From the NCBI GenBank assembly GCA_017613015.1, contig JAGAEQ010000057.1, positions 1-32,373 of the forward strand: 32,373 nucleotides of DNA, written 5' to 3'. Position 1 is the stretch's first letter. Each line of letters starts with the position of its first letter. The DNA comes from Bacteroidales bacterium (GTDB lineage Bacteria; Bacteroidota; Bacteroidia; Bacteroidales; WCHB1-69). Below are positions 7,712 through 17,319 of this stretch, piece after piece. Both the position numbers and the translations under genes were made by a program. The notes under the pieces are model-generated. The model saw nothing but the letters and a program-made list of their open reading frames with translations. It was not told the origin of the DNA and made no database searches.

Positions 7712-8970
7712 TCAGATGGCTGTATAACATCGGGATTTTTCTTTACGGACTGTGTATCCACATCGGTGCGGTGTACAACGACAAAGCCAAATCGTGGAAA
7801 ACGGGCCGCCAGTTCATTTTCGCCGCCCTGCGCCTCCAAATCAAGCGGCAGGACCGCATCATTTGGGTGCATTGCGCCTCCTACGGGGAGTTCGAGCAAG
7901 GCAAGCCCCTCATTGAACGCCTCAAACAGCAGCGGCCGGACCACAAGGTGCTGCTGACCTTTTTCTCACCTTCCGGATACCAGCATTTCCAGCACTACGA
8001 CAAGGCGGACTACATTTTCTACCTGCCTTTGGACAGGCGGCACAACGCCAAACGCTTTTTGGACATTGTGCATCCCCAGTGCATTTTCTTCATCAAATAC
8101 GAATACTGGTTCAACTACATCCACGAGGCCTACCAGCGGCACATCCCCTTTTATGTGGTTTCCGCGATTTTCCATCCCGACCAGTATTTCTTTAAAATCT
8201 ACGGGCACTGGTTCCGCCTGCAACTGCGCAAAGTCACGTATTTCTTCGTGCAGGACGAGGCCTCAAGGCAGCTGCTGCTGCGCTACCGCATCCCCCAGTG
8301 CGGCGTGTTCGGCGACACCCGCTTCGACACCGTCATCGAGACCGTGAAGCACACCCAGGCCAACGAGACGGTACGCCGCTTCTGCGAAGGGAAGAAAGTG
8401 CTTATTGCCGGAAGCACCTGGGAACCAGATGAAAAATTGCTGCACGAATGGATGCTGACAAGCGACTACGCCCTGATTCTCACACCTCACGAGGTGAACC
8501 CCACCCACCTGCAATCCATCGCCCGTCTGTTCAGCGACATGCCCTGCGTATACTACACCCAGGCCGGGAAGGGACAGGATTTCTCCGGCATACGGGTGAT
8601 GGTGGTGGACACCGTCGGGCTGCTGAAAATGCTTTATCCGTATGCCCAAATCGCCTATATCGGCGGCGGCTTCGGCAAAGGCATACACAACACCTTGGAA
8701 GCCGCGACCTTCGGGCTGCCCATACTGTTCGGGCCCAAGTACCGCCATTTCAAGGAAGCCTGCGACCTGATTGACTGCAAGGGCGCGTTTTGCGTGCACA
8801 ACGCACAGGATTGCATACAAACCCTTGAAAAACTTTCCGCCGATGCGTCCCTGCTGCGCCAAAGCGGCGAAAACGCCCGCAAATATGTGGCTCAGAAAGC
8901 GGGCGCGAGCGACCGTGTGCTCGACTACGTGTCACGCTTTCAGACAGGCAGTAGCGATTTAGACAACTAG
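7708..8970 (+). CDS. waaA: 3-deoxy-D-manno-octulosonic acid (Kdo) transferase
   Basis: WaaA is a GT30 glycosyltransferase at the inner membrane that adds Kdo from CMP-Kdo to lipid A precursor, starting the LPS core. The protein has 420 residues, the usual length. It begins with a membrane-anchor helix (residues about 3-22). The segment WVHCASYGEFEQGKPLI puts the conserved catalytic Glu at residue 61. Further family marks are LLTFFSPSGYQ, FFIKYEYWFNY, GDTRFDTV, the donor-site stretch IAGSTWEPDE, and YIGGGFGKGIHNTLEAATFGLPILFGPKY, typical of GT-B enzymes. The start overlaps the preceding gene by four bases (ATGA). It is the last gene of the ftcD-led operon. Confidence 0.95.
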   Translation: MIRWLYNIGIFLYGLCIHIGAVYNDKAKSWKTGRQFIFAALRLQIKRQDRIIWVHCASYGEFEQGKPLIERLKQQRPDHKVLLTFFSPSGYQHFQHYDKADYIFYLPLDRRHNAKRFLDIVHPQCIFFIKYEYWFNYIHEAYQRHIPFYVVSAIFHPDQYFFKIYGHWFRLQLRKVTYFFVQDEASRQLLLRYRIPQCGVFGDTRFDTVIETVKHTQANETVRRFCEGKKVLIAGSTWEPDEKLLHEWMLTSDYALILTPHEVNPTHLQSIARLFSDMPCVYYTQAGKGQDFSGIRVMVVDTVGLLKMLYPYAQIAYIGGGFGKGIHNTLEAATFGLPILFGPKYRHFKEACDLIDCKGAFCVHNAQDCIQTLEKLSADASLLRQSGENARKYVAQKAGASDRVLDYVSRFQTGSSDLDN

Positions 8971-8975
8971 CCTCC

Positions 8976-9000
8976 GGCGGTTCTGGCAGGTTCAACCGCC
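8976..9000 (+). terminator. Possible terminator hairpin after waaA
   Basis: A 7-bp perfect stem (GGCGGTT / AACCGCC) with an 11-base loop begins five bases after the waaA stop codon. No T-run follows directly; the next T-rich bases are about 15 bases on. It may be a weak terminator or simply a processing hairpin. Confidence 0.35.
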
Positions 9001-9053
9001 AGGGCGGATGCAATTTATTTTCCGAATCCGGCAGCGTGTATCCGAAAAAGCGG

Positions 9054-9061
9054 TATTTTTG
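9054..9061 (+). promoter_or_regulatory. -7 promoter box for the dehydratase-activase gene
   Basis: The plus strand reads TATTTTTG, matching TAnnTTTG, 60 bases before the ATG at 9122. It lies inside the longest possible open frame of the gene, which supports the shorter start. No clear -33 element was found, so confidence is modest. Confidence 0.5.
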
Positions 9062-9121
9062 TATTTTGGCATTTTTCCGCAAAACGCAAGGGATGCAGAC
9101 TGGAAAACAAGAAGACGGGAA

Positions 9122-12100
9122 ATGCCGCAACTTATTGAAATGAAAGAAAACAGAGAACTACCCACCTGCCACGCAGGCATAGACATCGGATCCACCACCC
9201 TTAAAATCATGGTTGTCGATAGTGAGGGGGACATACGCTTCACCGACTACCGCCGCCATAACACCAACATCAGGGAAACGGCCCAAGAGACCTTCCGGAA
9301 ACTCTGGGAGACCGTGGGCGAATGCCGGCTGCATTGCGTCATGACGGGTTCCGTCGGCATGGGCTACGCAGACCGGGCGGGCTTCCCGTTCGTACAGGAG
9401 GTGGTAGCTTCCGCCGAACTGATCAAGCAGGAGTTCCCGGACATTTCCACCTTTGTGGACATTGGCGGGGAGGATTCGAAAATGATTTTCTTTTCCGAAG
9501 GGAAATCCCCCGACATCCGCATGAACGGCAGCTGCGCCGGAGGGACCGGAGCCTTCATCGACCAGACCGCCGCGCTGCTCGGCGTGGAGACAATTGAACT
9601 CAACGCACTGGCGGCCAAAGCGGAAAACATCTATCCCATCGCTTCCCGCTGCGGCGTTTTCTCCCGCACGGACATACAGAACTTGGCCAGCCGCAACGTC
9701 AGCAAGAGCGACATCGCCGCTTCCGTGTTCAATGCGGTCGCCATTCAGGTGATTGCCTCGCTGGCCCGTGGCATGGACATCACCCCCAAACTATTTTTCT
9801 GCGGCGGACCCTTCCATTTTCTGCCCGAACTGAAAAAAGCCTTTCTGAAACAGCTGCGGCTGAACGAAACGGACTGCGTCTCCACCGAAGACGCCCGGCT
9901 CATTCCGGCCTGGGGCTGCGCCCTGATTGCCAAGCAACAGGCCCAAAGCGCAGCGGCGGATGCCCCTGTTCTCCTGCTTTCCCAGCTGCTGTCCGCGCTC
10001 TCCGACGACAGCCAGAACCTGATGGTAGACCCTTTGTTCAAGCGGCTGCCCGCTTTGTTCGAGTCGAAAGAGGCATTCGAGCAATGGAAAAACCGCAAGG
10101 GAAAACACGAAGTGCCGCAAATCGCTTGGGACGATTTGGAGGACGCCGACACCTTTTTAGGCATAGACTCCGGCAGCACCACCACCAAAATCGTGCTGAT
10201 TGACAGAAAAAAACGCATTCTGTTCCAAGAATACCTGCGCAACGAGGGCGACAGTTTCAACGCCATGCTGGAAGGCATGCGCCGCTTGCGCGAAGAGGCG
10301 GAGAAACACGGAAAAACCCTCCGTATAGCGAACAGTGCCACCACCGGCTACGGCGAAAACCTCATCAAAACGGCCTTCGGGCTGCACGAGGGAATTATCG
10401 AGACCATCGCCCACTACCTGGCCGCCAAGGAGATACTGCCGGATGTCAGTTTCGTATTGGACATCGGCGGGCAGGACATGAAAGCCATCTTCATTGAAAA
10501 CGGAACCATCAAACGGCTGGAAATCAACGAAGCGTGTTCCTCCGGATGCGGCTCTTTCATTGAGAATTTCGCCAACATGCTAAACTATCCCGTGGCCGAG
10601 TTCGCCCGTATGTCGTGTTTTGCCAAAGCCCCCTGCGACTTGGGCACGCGCTGCACGGTATTCATGAACTCCAAAGTCAAGCAGGCCATGCGCGAAGGGG
10701 CCAGTGTGGAGGACATTGCCGCCGGATTCTCCTATTCCGTGGTGAAGAACTGCCTGTTTAAGGTACTGAAACTAAAGGATGTCAAGGAGTTGGGAAACCA
10801 GATTGTGGTGCAGGGAGGAACCTTCCGCAACCTGTCGATTGTCAAAGCCTTGGAAACGCTTACCGGCGTAAAGGTGGCCTTTTCGAACATTCCCGAACTG
10901 ATGGGAGCCTACGGCGCCGCCCTCTACGCCTTGGAAAAACATACTCCGGACACGCCCGCGCTGGGCATAGGGCAGCTGGTCGGGGCAAACGCCTACGAAT
11001 CTCATTTTGAAAACTGCAAAGGCTGCGAGAACCAATGCACGGTGAAAGTCTTCCGTTTCGCCAACGGCAACACCTTCTATGCCGGAAACAACTGTGAAAA
11101 AGTGTATTCCAATTTGAGCGAATCGCGCAGCAAAGGAATCAACCAGTACCAGGAACGCTACAAACGGCTGTTCCAGCGCACTTTCCCCAAGGACAAAAAG
11201 CCTCTGCTGACCATTGGCATACCCAGAGGCTTGGGCATGTACGAGCATTACCCCTTCTGGCATACCCTTTTTTCGGAATGCGGCATACAGCCCGTGCTGT
11301 CAAGGCCTTCAACCAACAAACTGTACGAAAAGGGCATACACACCATCATGTCCGACAACATTTGCTTTCCGGCCAAACTGATGCACGGCCACGTCATGGA
11401 TTTGGTGGAGAAAAAAGTGGACCGCATTTTCTACCCCTATTCCATTTTTGAACACAAAGAGGACCCTAAAGCCCTGAACAGCTACAACTGCCCCGTGGTG
11501 GCAGGCTATTCCGATGTGCTCCGCTCCTCCATCGACACGGAAAAGAACTACGGCATCCCCTTGGATTCGCCCACCACTTCCTTCAACAACCTGAAACTGC
11601 TGAAAAAATCCTGCCGCAGCTACCTGAAATCCTTGGGCGTGCCAGGCAAGGTGTTTGAAACGGCCTTTGAAAAAGCCTGGAAAACCCAAAACGAGTACGT
11701 CTGGACCTTAGCCGAGCAAAACCGTCACATTGTGGAGCAGGCCAAACGGGAAAACCGCATGGTGATCCTGCTGGCAGGCCGCCCCTACCATATTGACCCG
11801 CTGATACAGCACAAAATCGCCGACTGTATCACCGACATGGGCATTGACGTCATCACCGAAAACATCTCCCTTTTCAACGGGGACGAGGTATTTGAGGAAA
11901 TCAACGGCATCAGCCAGTGGGCCTACCCCAACCGCATCCTTAAGGCCGCCCGCTACGTGGCAGGCAGCGAGGAGAATATTCATTTTGTGGAACTTACCTC
12001 CTTCGGTTGCGGACCGGACGCTTTCATCATCGATGAAATCAACGAATTGCTCAAACGCCACGGCAAGAGCTTGACCCTGTTGAAGATAGATGATGTGAAC

Positions 12101-13432
12101 AACATAGGCTCCCTGCGGCTGCGCATACGCTCTCTGGTGGAGAGCCTGAAATTCCACCACGGACGGAGCGAACACATTCCGCTGCGCCGCCTGCCTGTGT
12201 ATACCAAGGCTGACCGCTCCCGGAAAATCATCGCCCCCTATTTTGCCGAAGGCTATTCGGAGTTTCTGCCCTCCCTTTTCGCCCTGATGGGCTACCAGCT
12301 CATCAACTTGCCGATGGGGGACAAAGAAGCGGAGGAAACCGGCCTGAAATACGCCAACAACGAGGTCTGCTACCCTAACACGCTGGTGGTGGGCAGCATC
12401 ATCCACGCGTTGCAGAGCGGAAAATACAAGGCGGACGAGACGGCCGTCGCCATCACCCAGACGGGCGGACAATGCCGTGCGTCCAACTACATCGCCATCA
12501 TCAAGGACGCCATGCTCTCCGCAGGCTTCGACAACATTCCCGTGGTCTCCGTGGCCTTCGGGGACACCATGATGAACGAGCAGCCCGGTTTCGAACTGAA
12601 ACTGAAGGGAAACATCCTCATCACCTACTACACCCTGCTCTATGCGGACTGCCTTGCCCGGCTCTACCACGCCTCCGTGGTGCGGGAAAAGGAAAAGGGC
12701 TTGGCGCAACAATTACGCAACAAATATACCGAAGCGGCCTTCCCCATCATCGCCAAACGGGACTACAAAGCCTTGCTCGGACTGTTCAAGGAGGCGGTCA
12801 GGGAGTTCAACGACGCCATCGTGCCCGACGACCACATTCCGGTTATCGGCGTGGTTGGAGAGATTTATGTGAAATACAATTCGTTCAGCCATAAGAACGT
12901 ATTGAACTGGTTAGCGGAGCAAGGCGTGGAAGTCATCGCGCCCTCCATGTACAACTTCTTCTTCAACAGTTTTGTCAATAAGCACATTAACAAGAAGCTG
13001 CACATCAAAGAAGTGGAGCTGCCGCTGTTTGTCACCGACACCATCTACAAAGCGGCCTACCGTGTCGCCAAGAAATTCGACGCCGTGGGCAAGGGATTCC
13101 GCTACTACCGGCCCTTCGCCAACATTTTCCACGATGCCGAACTGGCTTCCAAGGTCATCAACCTGACCGCCAATTTCGGCGAAGGCTGGCTGATTCCGGC
13201 GGAGCTTTGCAGCATGGCCGAACAGGGCGTATGCAACGCCATCAGCCTGCAACCTTTCGGATGCATAGCCAACCACATTATTTCCAAAGGGATAGAAAAA
13301 CGCATCAAATCCATCTACCCGAAAATGAACCTGCTGTTCCTGGATTTTGACGCCAGCACCTCCGACGCCAACGTGTTCAACAGGCTTCACTTCATGGTGA
13401 AAAACGCCAAGGAAAGCCTGGCTTCCGACTAA
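9122..13432 (+). CDS. Giant acyl-CoA dehydratase activase / 2-hydroxyacyl-CoA dehydratase-type protein
   Basis: This is a 1436-residue fusion protein. I start it at the ATG at 9122 (MPQLIEMKEN); the longer frame from 9008 crosses the promoter box, and the ATG at 9140 is also possible. Two ASKHA-type activator domains of the BcrAD/BadFG/HgdC family lie in tandem. The first has GIDIGSTTLK at 19-28, DIGGEDSK at 113-120 and NGSCAGGTG with a cluster Cys at 138. The second has GIDSGSTTTK at 347-356, DIGGQDMK at 447-454 and NEACSSGCG with Cys at 472 and 476. Then comes a CKGCENQC Cys group (632-639) and a long HgdB/DUF2229-like region to the end. Known HgdC activators use ATP to push one electron from a [4Fe-4S] cluster into a radical dehydratase. 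The substrate of this long form is not known to me. It overlaps the convergent PorV/PorQ-family gene by four bases. Confidence 0.88.
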   Translation: MPQLIEMKENRELPTCHAGIDIGSTTLKIMVVDSEGDIRFTDYRRHNTNIRETAQETFRKLWETVGECRLHCVMTGSVGMGYADRAGFPFVQEVVASAELIKQEFPDISTFVDIGGEDSKMIFFSEGKSPDIRMNGSCAGGTGAFIDQTAALLGVETIELNALAAKAENIYPIASRCGVFSRTDIQNLASRNVSKSDIAASVFNAVAIQVIASLARGMDITPKLFFCGGPFHFLPELKKAFLKQLRLNETDCVSTEDARLIPAWGCALIAKQQAQSAAADAPVLLLSQLLSALSDDSQNLMVDPLFKRLPALFESKEAFEQWKNRKGKHEVPQIAWDDLEDADTFLGIDSGSTTTKIVLIDRKKRILFQEYLRNEGDSFNAMLEGMRRLREEAEKHGKTLRIANSATTGYGENLIKTAFGLHEGIIETIAHYLAAKEILPDVSFVLDIGGQDMKAIFIENGTIKRLEINEACSSGCGSFIENFANMLNYPVAEFARMSCFAKAPCDLGTRCTVFMNSKVKQAMREGASVEDIAAGFSYSVVKNCLFKVLKLKDVKELGNQIVVQGGTFRNLSIVKALETLTGVKVAFSNIPELMGAYGAALYALEKHTPDTPALGIGQLVGANAYESHFENCKGCENQCTVKVFRFANGNTFYAGNNCEKVYSNLSESRSKGINQYQERYKRLFQRTFPKDKKPLLTIGIPRGLGMYEHYPFWHTLFSECGIQPVLSRPSTNKLYEKGIHTIMSDNICFPAKLMHGHVMDLVEKKVDRIFYPYSIFEHKEDPKALNSYNCPVVAGYSDVLRSSIDTEKNYGIPLDSPTTSFNNLKLLKKSCRSYLKSLGVPGKVFETAFEKAWKTQNEYVWTLAEQNRHIVEQAKRENRMVILLAGRPYHIDPLIQHKIADCITDMGIDVITENISLFNGDEVFEEINGISQWAYPNRILKAARYVAGSEENIHFVELTSFGCGPDAFIIDEINELLKRHGKSLTLLKIDDVNNIGSLRLRIRSLVESLKFHHGRSEHIPLRRLPVYTKADRSRKIIAPYFAEGYSEFLPSLFALMGYQLINLPMGDKEAEETGLKYANNEVCYPNTLVVGSIIHALQSGKYKADETAVAITQTGGQCRASNYIAIIKDAMLSAGFDNIPVVSVAFGDTMMNEQPGFELKLKGNILITYYTLLYADCLARLYHASVVREKEKGLAQQLRNKYTEAAFPIIAKRDYKALLGLFKEAVREFNDAIVPDDHIPVIGVVGEIYVKYNSFSHKNVLNWLAEQGVEVIAPSMYNFFFNSFVNKHINKKLHIKEVELPLFVTDTIYKAAYRVAKKFDAVGKGFRYYRPFANIFHDAELASKVINLTANFGEGWLIPAELCSMAEQGVCNAISLQPFGCIANHIISKGIEKRIKSIYPKMNLLFLDFDASTSDANVFNRLHFMVKNAKESLASD

Positions 13433-14505
13433 AAGGCGAATTTCAGCGAAAAGACGTGCGAATACACCGCCAAGGAGACATCCCCCAGATCGGTGAGCGC
13501 ATAGTCCACGCTCAAGCGTTTTTTGATGCAGACCCCCACGCCCGCATTTACCTGCAAGGTGGTGTAAGTCTCGTTATCCATGTCGGTCTCCTGCTGCACA
13601 TTACCGACTCCGGCACGCAGAAAGACCGTCTGCCGGTAACCTAATTCCACGCCGACATGCGGATCCAAGGAAAAGGTGTTCCCCGAAAGCGGCACATGCC
13701 GCCGCCCGTCACAGAACACATCGGCATCTAAGGCAATCAAGGTGGAAAAATCCGTCTTCCAGTTCCAGCCGTAGGACGCGCCCAACGAAAAATGCGGACG
13801 GGTGTATTCCATGCCGTTTTCCGGAAGCTCGTTGCCCGTCTGTTGGAAAACCGCCTTCTCCTCCTCGCTCAAATGATGCGTCCAGGCGTTGAAGGTCGTG
13901 GTCACGTCCCGGGCGACCAGACCGAAATTCCAATGGCTGCCCACGCGGTATTGCAAGGCGGCGTCCAAGCCGAAGCCCCATGCCCCGGCGAAATCCCCAA
14001 TGCGGCGGCGGATGATTTTGGCCGAACCTCCGGCGGAAAGGCCAGGAAGCAGTTCGGACAGGTCCCGGGCATAAGTGAGCCACAAGGCCCAGTCGGCGGT
14101 TGTGAAATACGATATGCGCTCGTAGTTGATGTTTCCCTGATTGTCAATCAGCTGCGTAGTGTTCGGAATGTCATCGACCGCAAAGCGCAGCAGCTGCACG
14201 CCCAAGGCCTGCCTGTCGTCCATACGGTAGGCCCAACCCGCATAATCGTAGGCCGCAATACCGGCAAAATACTCGGCATGCATCAGAAAAGCCTCCTGAC
14301 GGTTCTCCAGACGGGACAAACCGGCGGGATTCCAATAGGCGGCCGTCACATCCTGCGCCACGGCGGTTTGGGTGCCGGACATGGACAAAGCCCTTGCCCC
14401 CACCCCCAAGTTCAGGAATTCGTTGCTGTATTTCACCTGGGCCGTAAGCCGCAGGGAACACAGGCAGCAGCCAATGACTATCGGAAGGGCAAGGCGGAGA
14501 CGCAT
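13429..14505 (-). CDS. PorV/PorQ-family outer-membrane protein
   Basis: This is a 358-residue exported protein of the PorV/PorQ (UPF0164, FadL-like barrel) group, some members of which work with the type IX secretion system. A signal peptide covers about residues 1-22, ending LRLTAQ. The mature start has the family hallmark EFLNLGVGARALSMSGTQTAVAQDVTAAYWNPAGL, seen here at about residues 29-63. The rest is beta-barrel-like and ends in a strand closing with Phe (SLKFAF). Its start overlaps the ftsZ stop (TGATG), so it is the last gene of the dcw operon. Its stop codon overlaps the opposing activase gene. Whether it is PorV, PorQ or another paralogue cannot be settled from sequence alone. Confidence 0.88.
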   Translation of the reverse strand: MRLRLALPIVIGCCLCSLRLTAQVKYSNEFLNLGVGARALSMSGTQTAVAQDVTAAYWNPAGLSRLENRQEAFLMHAEYFAGIAAYDYAGWAYRMDDRQALGVQLLRFAVDDIPNTTQLIDNQGNINYERISYFTTADWALWLTYARDLSELLPGLSAGGSAKIIRRRIGDFAGAWGFGLDAALQYRVGSHWNFGLVARDVTTTFNAWTHHLSEEEKAVFQQTGNELPENGMEYTRPHFSLGASYGWNWKTDFSTLIALDADVFCDGRRHVPLSGNTFSLDPHVGVELGYRQTVFLRAGVGNVQQETDMDNETYTTLQVNAGVGVCIKKRLSVDYALTDLGDVSLAVYSHVFSLKFAF

Positions 14506-15866
14506 CAGTCGATGTTTTCCTTTCTTTTCAGGTATGCCGCCGAATCCTGACGGAGCCCGTAGGGGGACACCCGGTAGGACGAGCAGTCGTAGGCGTCGCT
14601 GTCGCTTTTGCGCTGGTAGGCGGGTCTGCTGAAATAGTCGTTCATGTCTGCATCGCTCATGTTGCGGAGGTTGGCGTTGTCGATGTAGGAAGGGGCAGGC
14701 TTGGGGGCGGGAACCGGATCCACTTCCACCACCCGGGTTGCGGAGGTTTCCGGGGCTTCCGGCACAAAGTCAATCGAAGGCTCCGCTTCCGCTTCCACCG
14801 GCTTCACCGAAACGGTTTTCCCTTCTTCCGTGGCAATATGCTTGCGTTCAGGTTTCCCCGCCGTCTGCTCATGGAATCCGGTCGCAATGACCGTCACCCG
14901 GACCTTGTTGCCGAGCGACTCATCCGCGCCATGTCCCCAAATCAGTTTTTCACGCAGGTTGCAGGTGGCCTCCTCCAAACATTTGGTGATTTCGGTCAGC
15001 TCCTCCATGGTGATTTCATTTTCAGAACTGTAAGAAATGAACAGCAAAGCCTTTTCAGCGCCATAAATGCTCTTCTGGTCCAGCAGCGGACTGGCGATGG
15101 CCGCCTCCGCCGCTTCGCGCGCCCGGTTCTCCCCTTCGGCAATGCCCGCACCGATAATGGCGGTGCCACTGTCCTCCAGAATGGTCTTGACATCGTTGAA
15201 GTCCACGTTCATGCTACCATGGATGGTAATCAGCTCGGCAATGCTCTTGGCTGCGACCAGCAGCACATCGTCCGATTTGGCAAAGGCGTTTGACAGGGTC
15301 AGGTCGGAATAATAGCTTTTCAGCAACTCATTCTTGATGACAATGAGCGCATCCACATTCTGCCGCAACTCGTTGATACCCTCATCCGCCACCTTGAACT
15401 TGCTTTCGCCTTCAAAATCGAATGGGTAGGTGACAATTCCCACCGTCAGTATGCCCATGCTGCGGGCAATGTCGGCCACAATGGGAGAGGCTCCGGTTCC
15501 GGTTCCGCCACCCATACCTGCGGTGACAAAGAGCATTTTAGCTCCCTCCATCGCATGCTGCAACTGGGTTTCGGACTCCAAGGCCGCCTTGCGGGCCACT
15601 TCGGGAATGGCGCCCGCGCCCAATCCGCTGCCCAGCTGGATTTTCACCGGAATCGGACTGTTTTCCAAAGCCTGGGCGTCGGTGTTGCAAACCATAAAAT
15701 CCACCCCGGTGATGCCCATGTCGTACATGTGCTTGACCGCGTTGCCACCGCCGCCGCCGACTCCCATCACTTTGATGATGGATGTGGAGCTCGGCCTGCG
15801 GGTCGCCTCATTGGACACTATATCATCTATCGGACTGAATCCCAAATCAATATCATTTTCTTCCAT
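14505..15866 (-). CDS. ftsZ: Cell division protein FtsZ
   Basis: FtsZ is the tubulin-like GTPase that polymerises into the division ring at mid-cell. The 453-residue protein shows the N-terminal GTP-binding run IKVMGVGGGGGNAVKHM (31-47), the tubulin signature GGGTGTG at 119-125, and synergy-loop residues around NVDFNDVKTIL. A long acidic/proline-rich linker (about residues 330-430) follows, then a C-terminal peptide (AAYLKRKENID) in the place of the conserved partner-binding tail. The start is 24 bases after the ftsA stop. It is the last division gene in the dcw operon, followed with a one-base overlap by a PorV/PorQ-family gene. Confidence 0.98.
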   Translation of the reverse strand: MEENDIDLGFSPIDDIVSNEATRRPSSTSIIKVMGVGGGGGNAVKHMYDMGITGVDFMVCNTDAQALENSPIPVKIQLGSGLGAGAIPEVARKAALESETQLQHAMEGAKMLFVTAGMGGGTGTGASPIVADIARSMGILTVGIVTYPFDFEGESKFKVADEGINELRQNVDALIVIKNELLKSYYSDLTLSNAFAKSDDVLLVAAKSIAELITIHGSMNVDFNDVKTILEDSGTAIIGAGIAEGENRAREAAEAAIASPLLDQKSIYGAEKALLFISYSSENEITMEELTEITKCLEEATCNLREKLIWGHGADESLGNKVRVTVIATGFHEQTAGKPERKHIATEEGKTVSVKPVEAEAEPSIDFVPEAPETSATRVVEVDPVPAPKPAPSYIDNANLRNMSDADMNDYFSRPAYQRKSDSDAYDCSSYRVSPYGLRQDSAAYLKRKENID

Positions 15867-15890
15867 ACGTTGTTGTTTTATAAGGTTCTG

Positions 15891-17291
15891 TTATCGGTAA
15901 TCCTCTTCGTTATCGTCATATTCCTCGTCCTGACCATTGTCCGGAAGCAAAATGCTCTCCATGAAATGCTTCGCTTTGGTCCAGACATAGTTCTTGCGGT
16001 CCGTATCCGACTCCGCTTCCCGGTTCTTCTTCGGACGTTCCTCGCGCACAGGCTCGTTCTGGACTTCCGTCCCGGCGTTCAGGGAGGACTCCCCTCTTTC
16101 CACGCCCATCAGCATCAGGCCGAGGGCGGTCGAATAAATGGGGCTGTTGTATTTCTCTTTGGTGTCCTCGTTGAACTGAATGCCTTCCTCCGGTTTGCCG
16201 ACACGGACGCTCATTCCGGTCACAAATTCCGTATGGGGCTGGATGTCACGCAACAGGGAACCGCCGCCGGTCAGCACCATGCCGCAGCCCAAATGTTCCG
16301 CATAGCCGGAAGCCTCAATTTCAGCCATCACCCGGTGCAAAATCTCATCCAAACGGGCCGCTATGACCTCCGCCAACTGGCTCTGCCGGATTTCCACCGC
16401 CGGACGTCCCTTGATGCCCTGAATGGCCAAAACCACGTCCTTGCTGGTGTCCGGCACGCAAGTGCCATATTCTTTCTTGGTGCGCTCGGCATCTTCCTTG
16501 ACAATGCCTTTGAACACGTTTTTAATGTCATCGGTAATCACATCGCCACCGATGGGAATGACCGCAGTATGCCGCAGTATGCCGTTGTAGAACACGGCGA
16601 TGTCCGTGGTTCCGCCGCCAATGTCCACCAAAACCACACCGGTCTCCTTCTCGCGCTCGTCCAGCACAACGGCTGCGGACGCCAAGGGCTCCAGCACCAG
16701 ACCGTCCATTTTCAGGTCGCACTGCTGCACGCAGCGCACCACGTTGCGAATATGTTGCTCGCTGCCCGTAATCACATTGAATTCCGAGCCCAGCTGGGTG
16801 CCCGTCACACCGATGGGGTCTGTCAGGCCCTGGTAGTTATCCACGAAAAACTCCTGGGGAATGGCGTCGATAATGCGGGTGCCCGGACGCACATTGACCA
16901 GAAAGACCTCGTCTATCAACTGTTTCACGTCCTCCGCCGACACCACGGCATCCGGATTTTTCCGCTTGATTTCCTCTTTGGAATGGAAACTGTGGATGTG
17001 CTGTCCGGCAATACCGGCCACCACAGTGTCTATAGCCACGTGGGAGGTGGCGCAGGCATGCTTGATGGCATGGGTGATCGCCGTGACCGTCTTAGTGATG
17101 TTAATGACTTGTCCGCGCTGGACGCCAACGGAAATGGTCTCGCCCTGACCCAGAATCTCCACCTTACCCGTTTTCTCGTTGCGCTGCCCGACAAAGGCGA
17201 CGACTTTGGTGGTACCGATGTCCAGACCGACAGCGATATTGCCTTCGGTTTCCTTTTCCGCTACAAGATTTTCTTTCTTTCGTTTAAGCAT
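15891..17291 (-). CDS. ftsA: Cell division protein FtsA
   Basis: FtsA is an actin-like ATPase that tethers FtsZ filaments to the membrane. The 466-residue protein has the phosphate-1 motif VGLDIGTTKVVAFVG (about 21-35), the FtsA-specific 1C subdomain, the phosphate-2 motif VLVDIGGGTTDIAVF near 221-235, and the adenosine motif LTGGGSLL. Near the C terminus, the stretch KAKHFMESILLP could be the amphipathic membrane helix, followed by an unusually acidic tail (DEEYDDNEEDYR). The N terminus carries a short Lys-rich extension before the ATPase fold. It lies between ftsQ (28-base gap) and ftsZ (24-base gap), the standard order. Confidence 0.97.
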   Translation of the reverse strand: MLKRKKENLVAEKETEGNIAVGLDIGTTKVVAFVGQRNEKTGKVEILGQGETISVGVQRGQVINITKTVTAITHAIKHACATSHVAIDTVVAGIAGQHIHSFHSKEEIKRKNPDAVVSAEDVKQLIDEVFLVNVRPGTRIIDAIPQEFFVDNYQGLTDPIGVTGTQLGSEFNVITGSEQHIRNVVRCVQQCDLKMDGLVLEPLASAAVVLDEREKETGVVLVDIGGGTTDIAVFYNGILRHTAVIPIGGDVITDDIKNVFKGIVKEDAERTKKEYGTCVPDTSKDVVLAIQGIKGRPAVEIRQSQLAEVIAARLDEILHRVMAEIEASGYAEHLGCGMVLTGGGSLLRDIQPHTEFVTGMSVRVGKPEEGIQFNEDTKEKYNSPIYSTALGLMLMGVERGESSLNAGTEVQNEPVREERPKKNREAESDTDRKNYVWTKAKHFMESILLPDNGQDEEYDDNEEDYR

Positions 17292-17319
17292 ACTTTTGTT
17301 CTCCCAGATTTACAAAGTG

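Noticed and set aside
11708-12712. 334-codon open frame on the minus strand inside the activase gene
   Set aside because: It is a shadow of a strongly conserved coding frame. The translation is rich in Val, His and Gly as expected for antisense frames.
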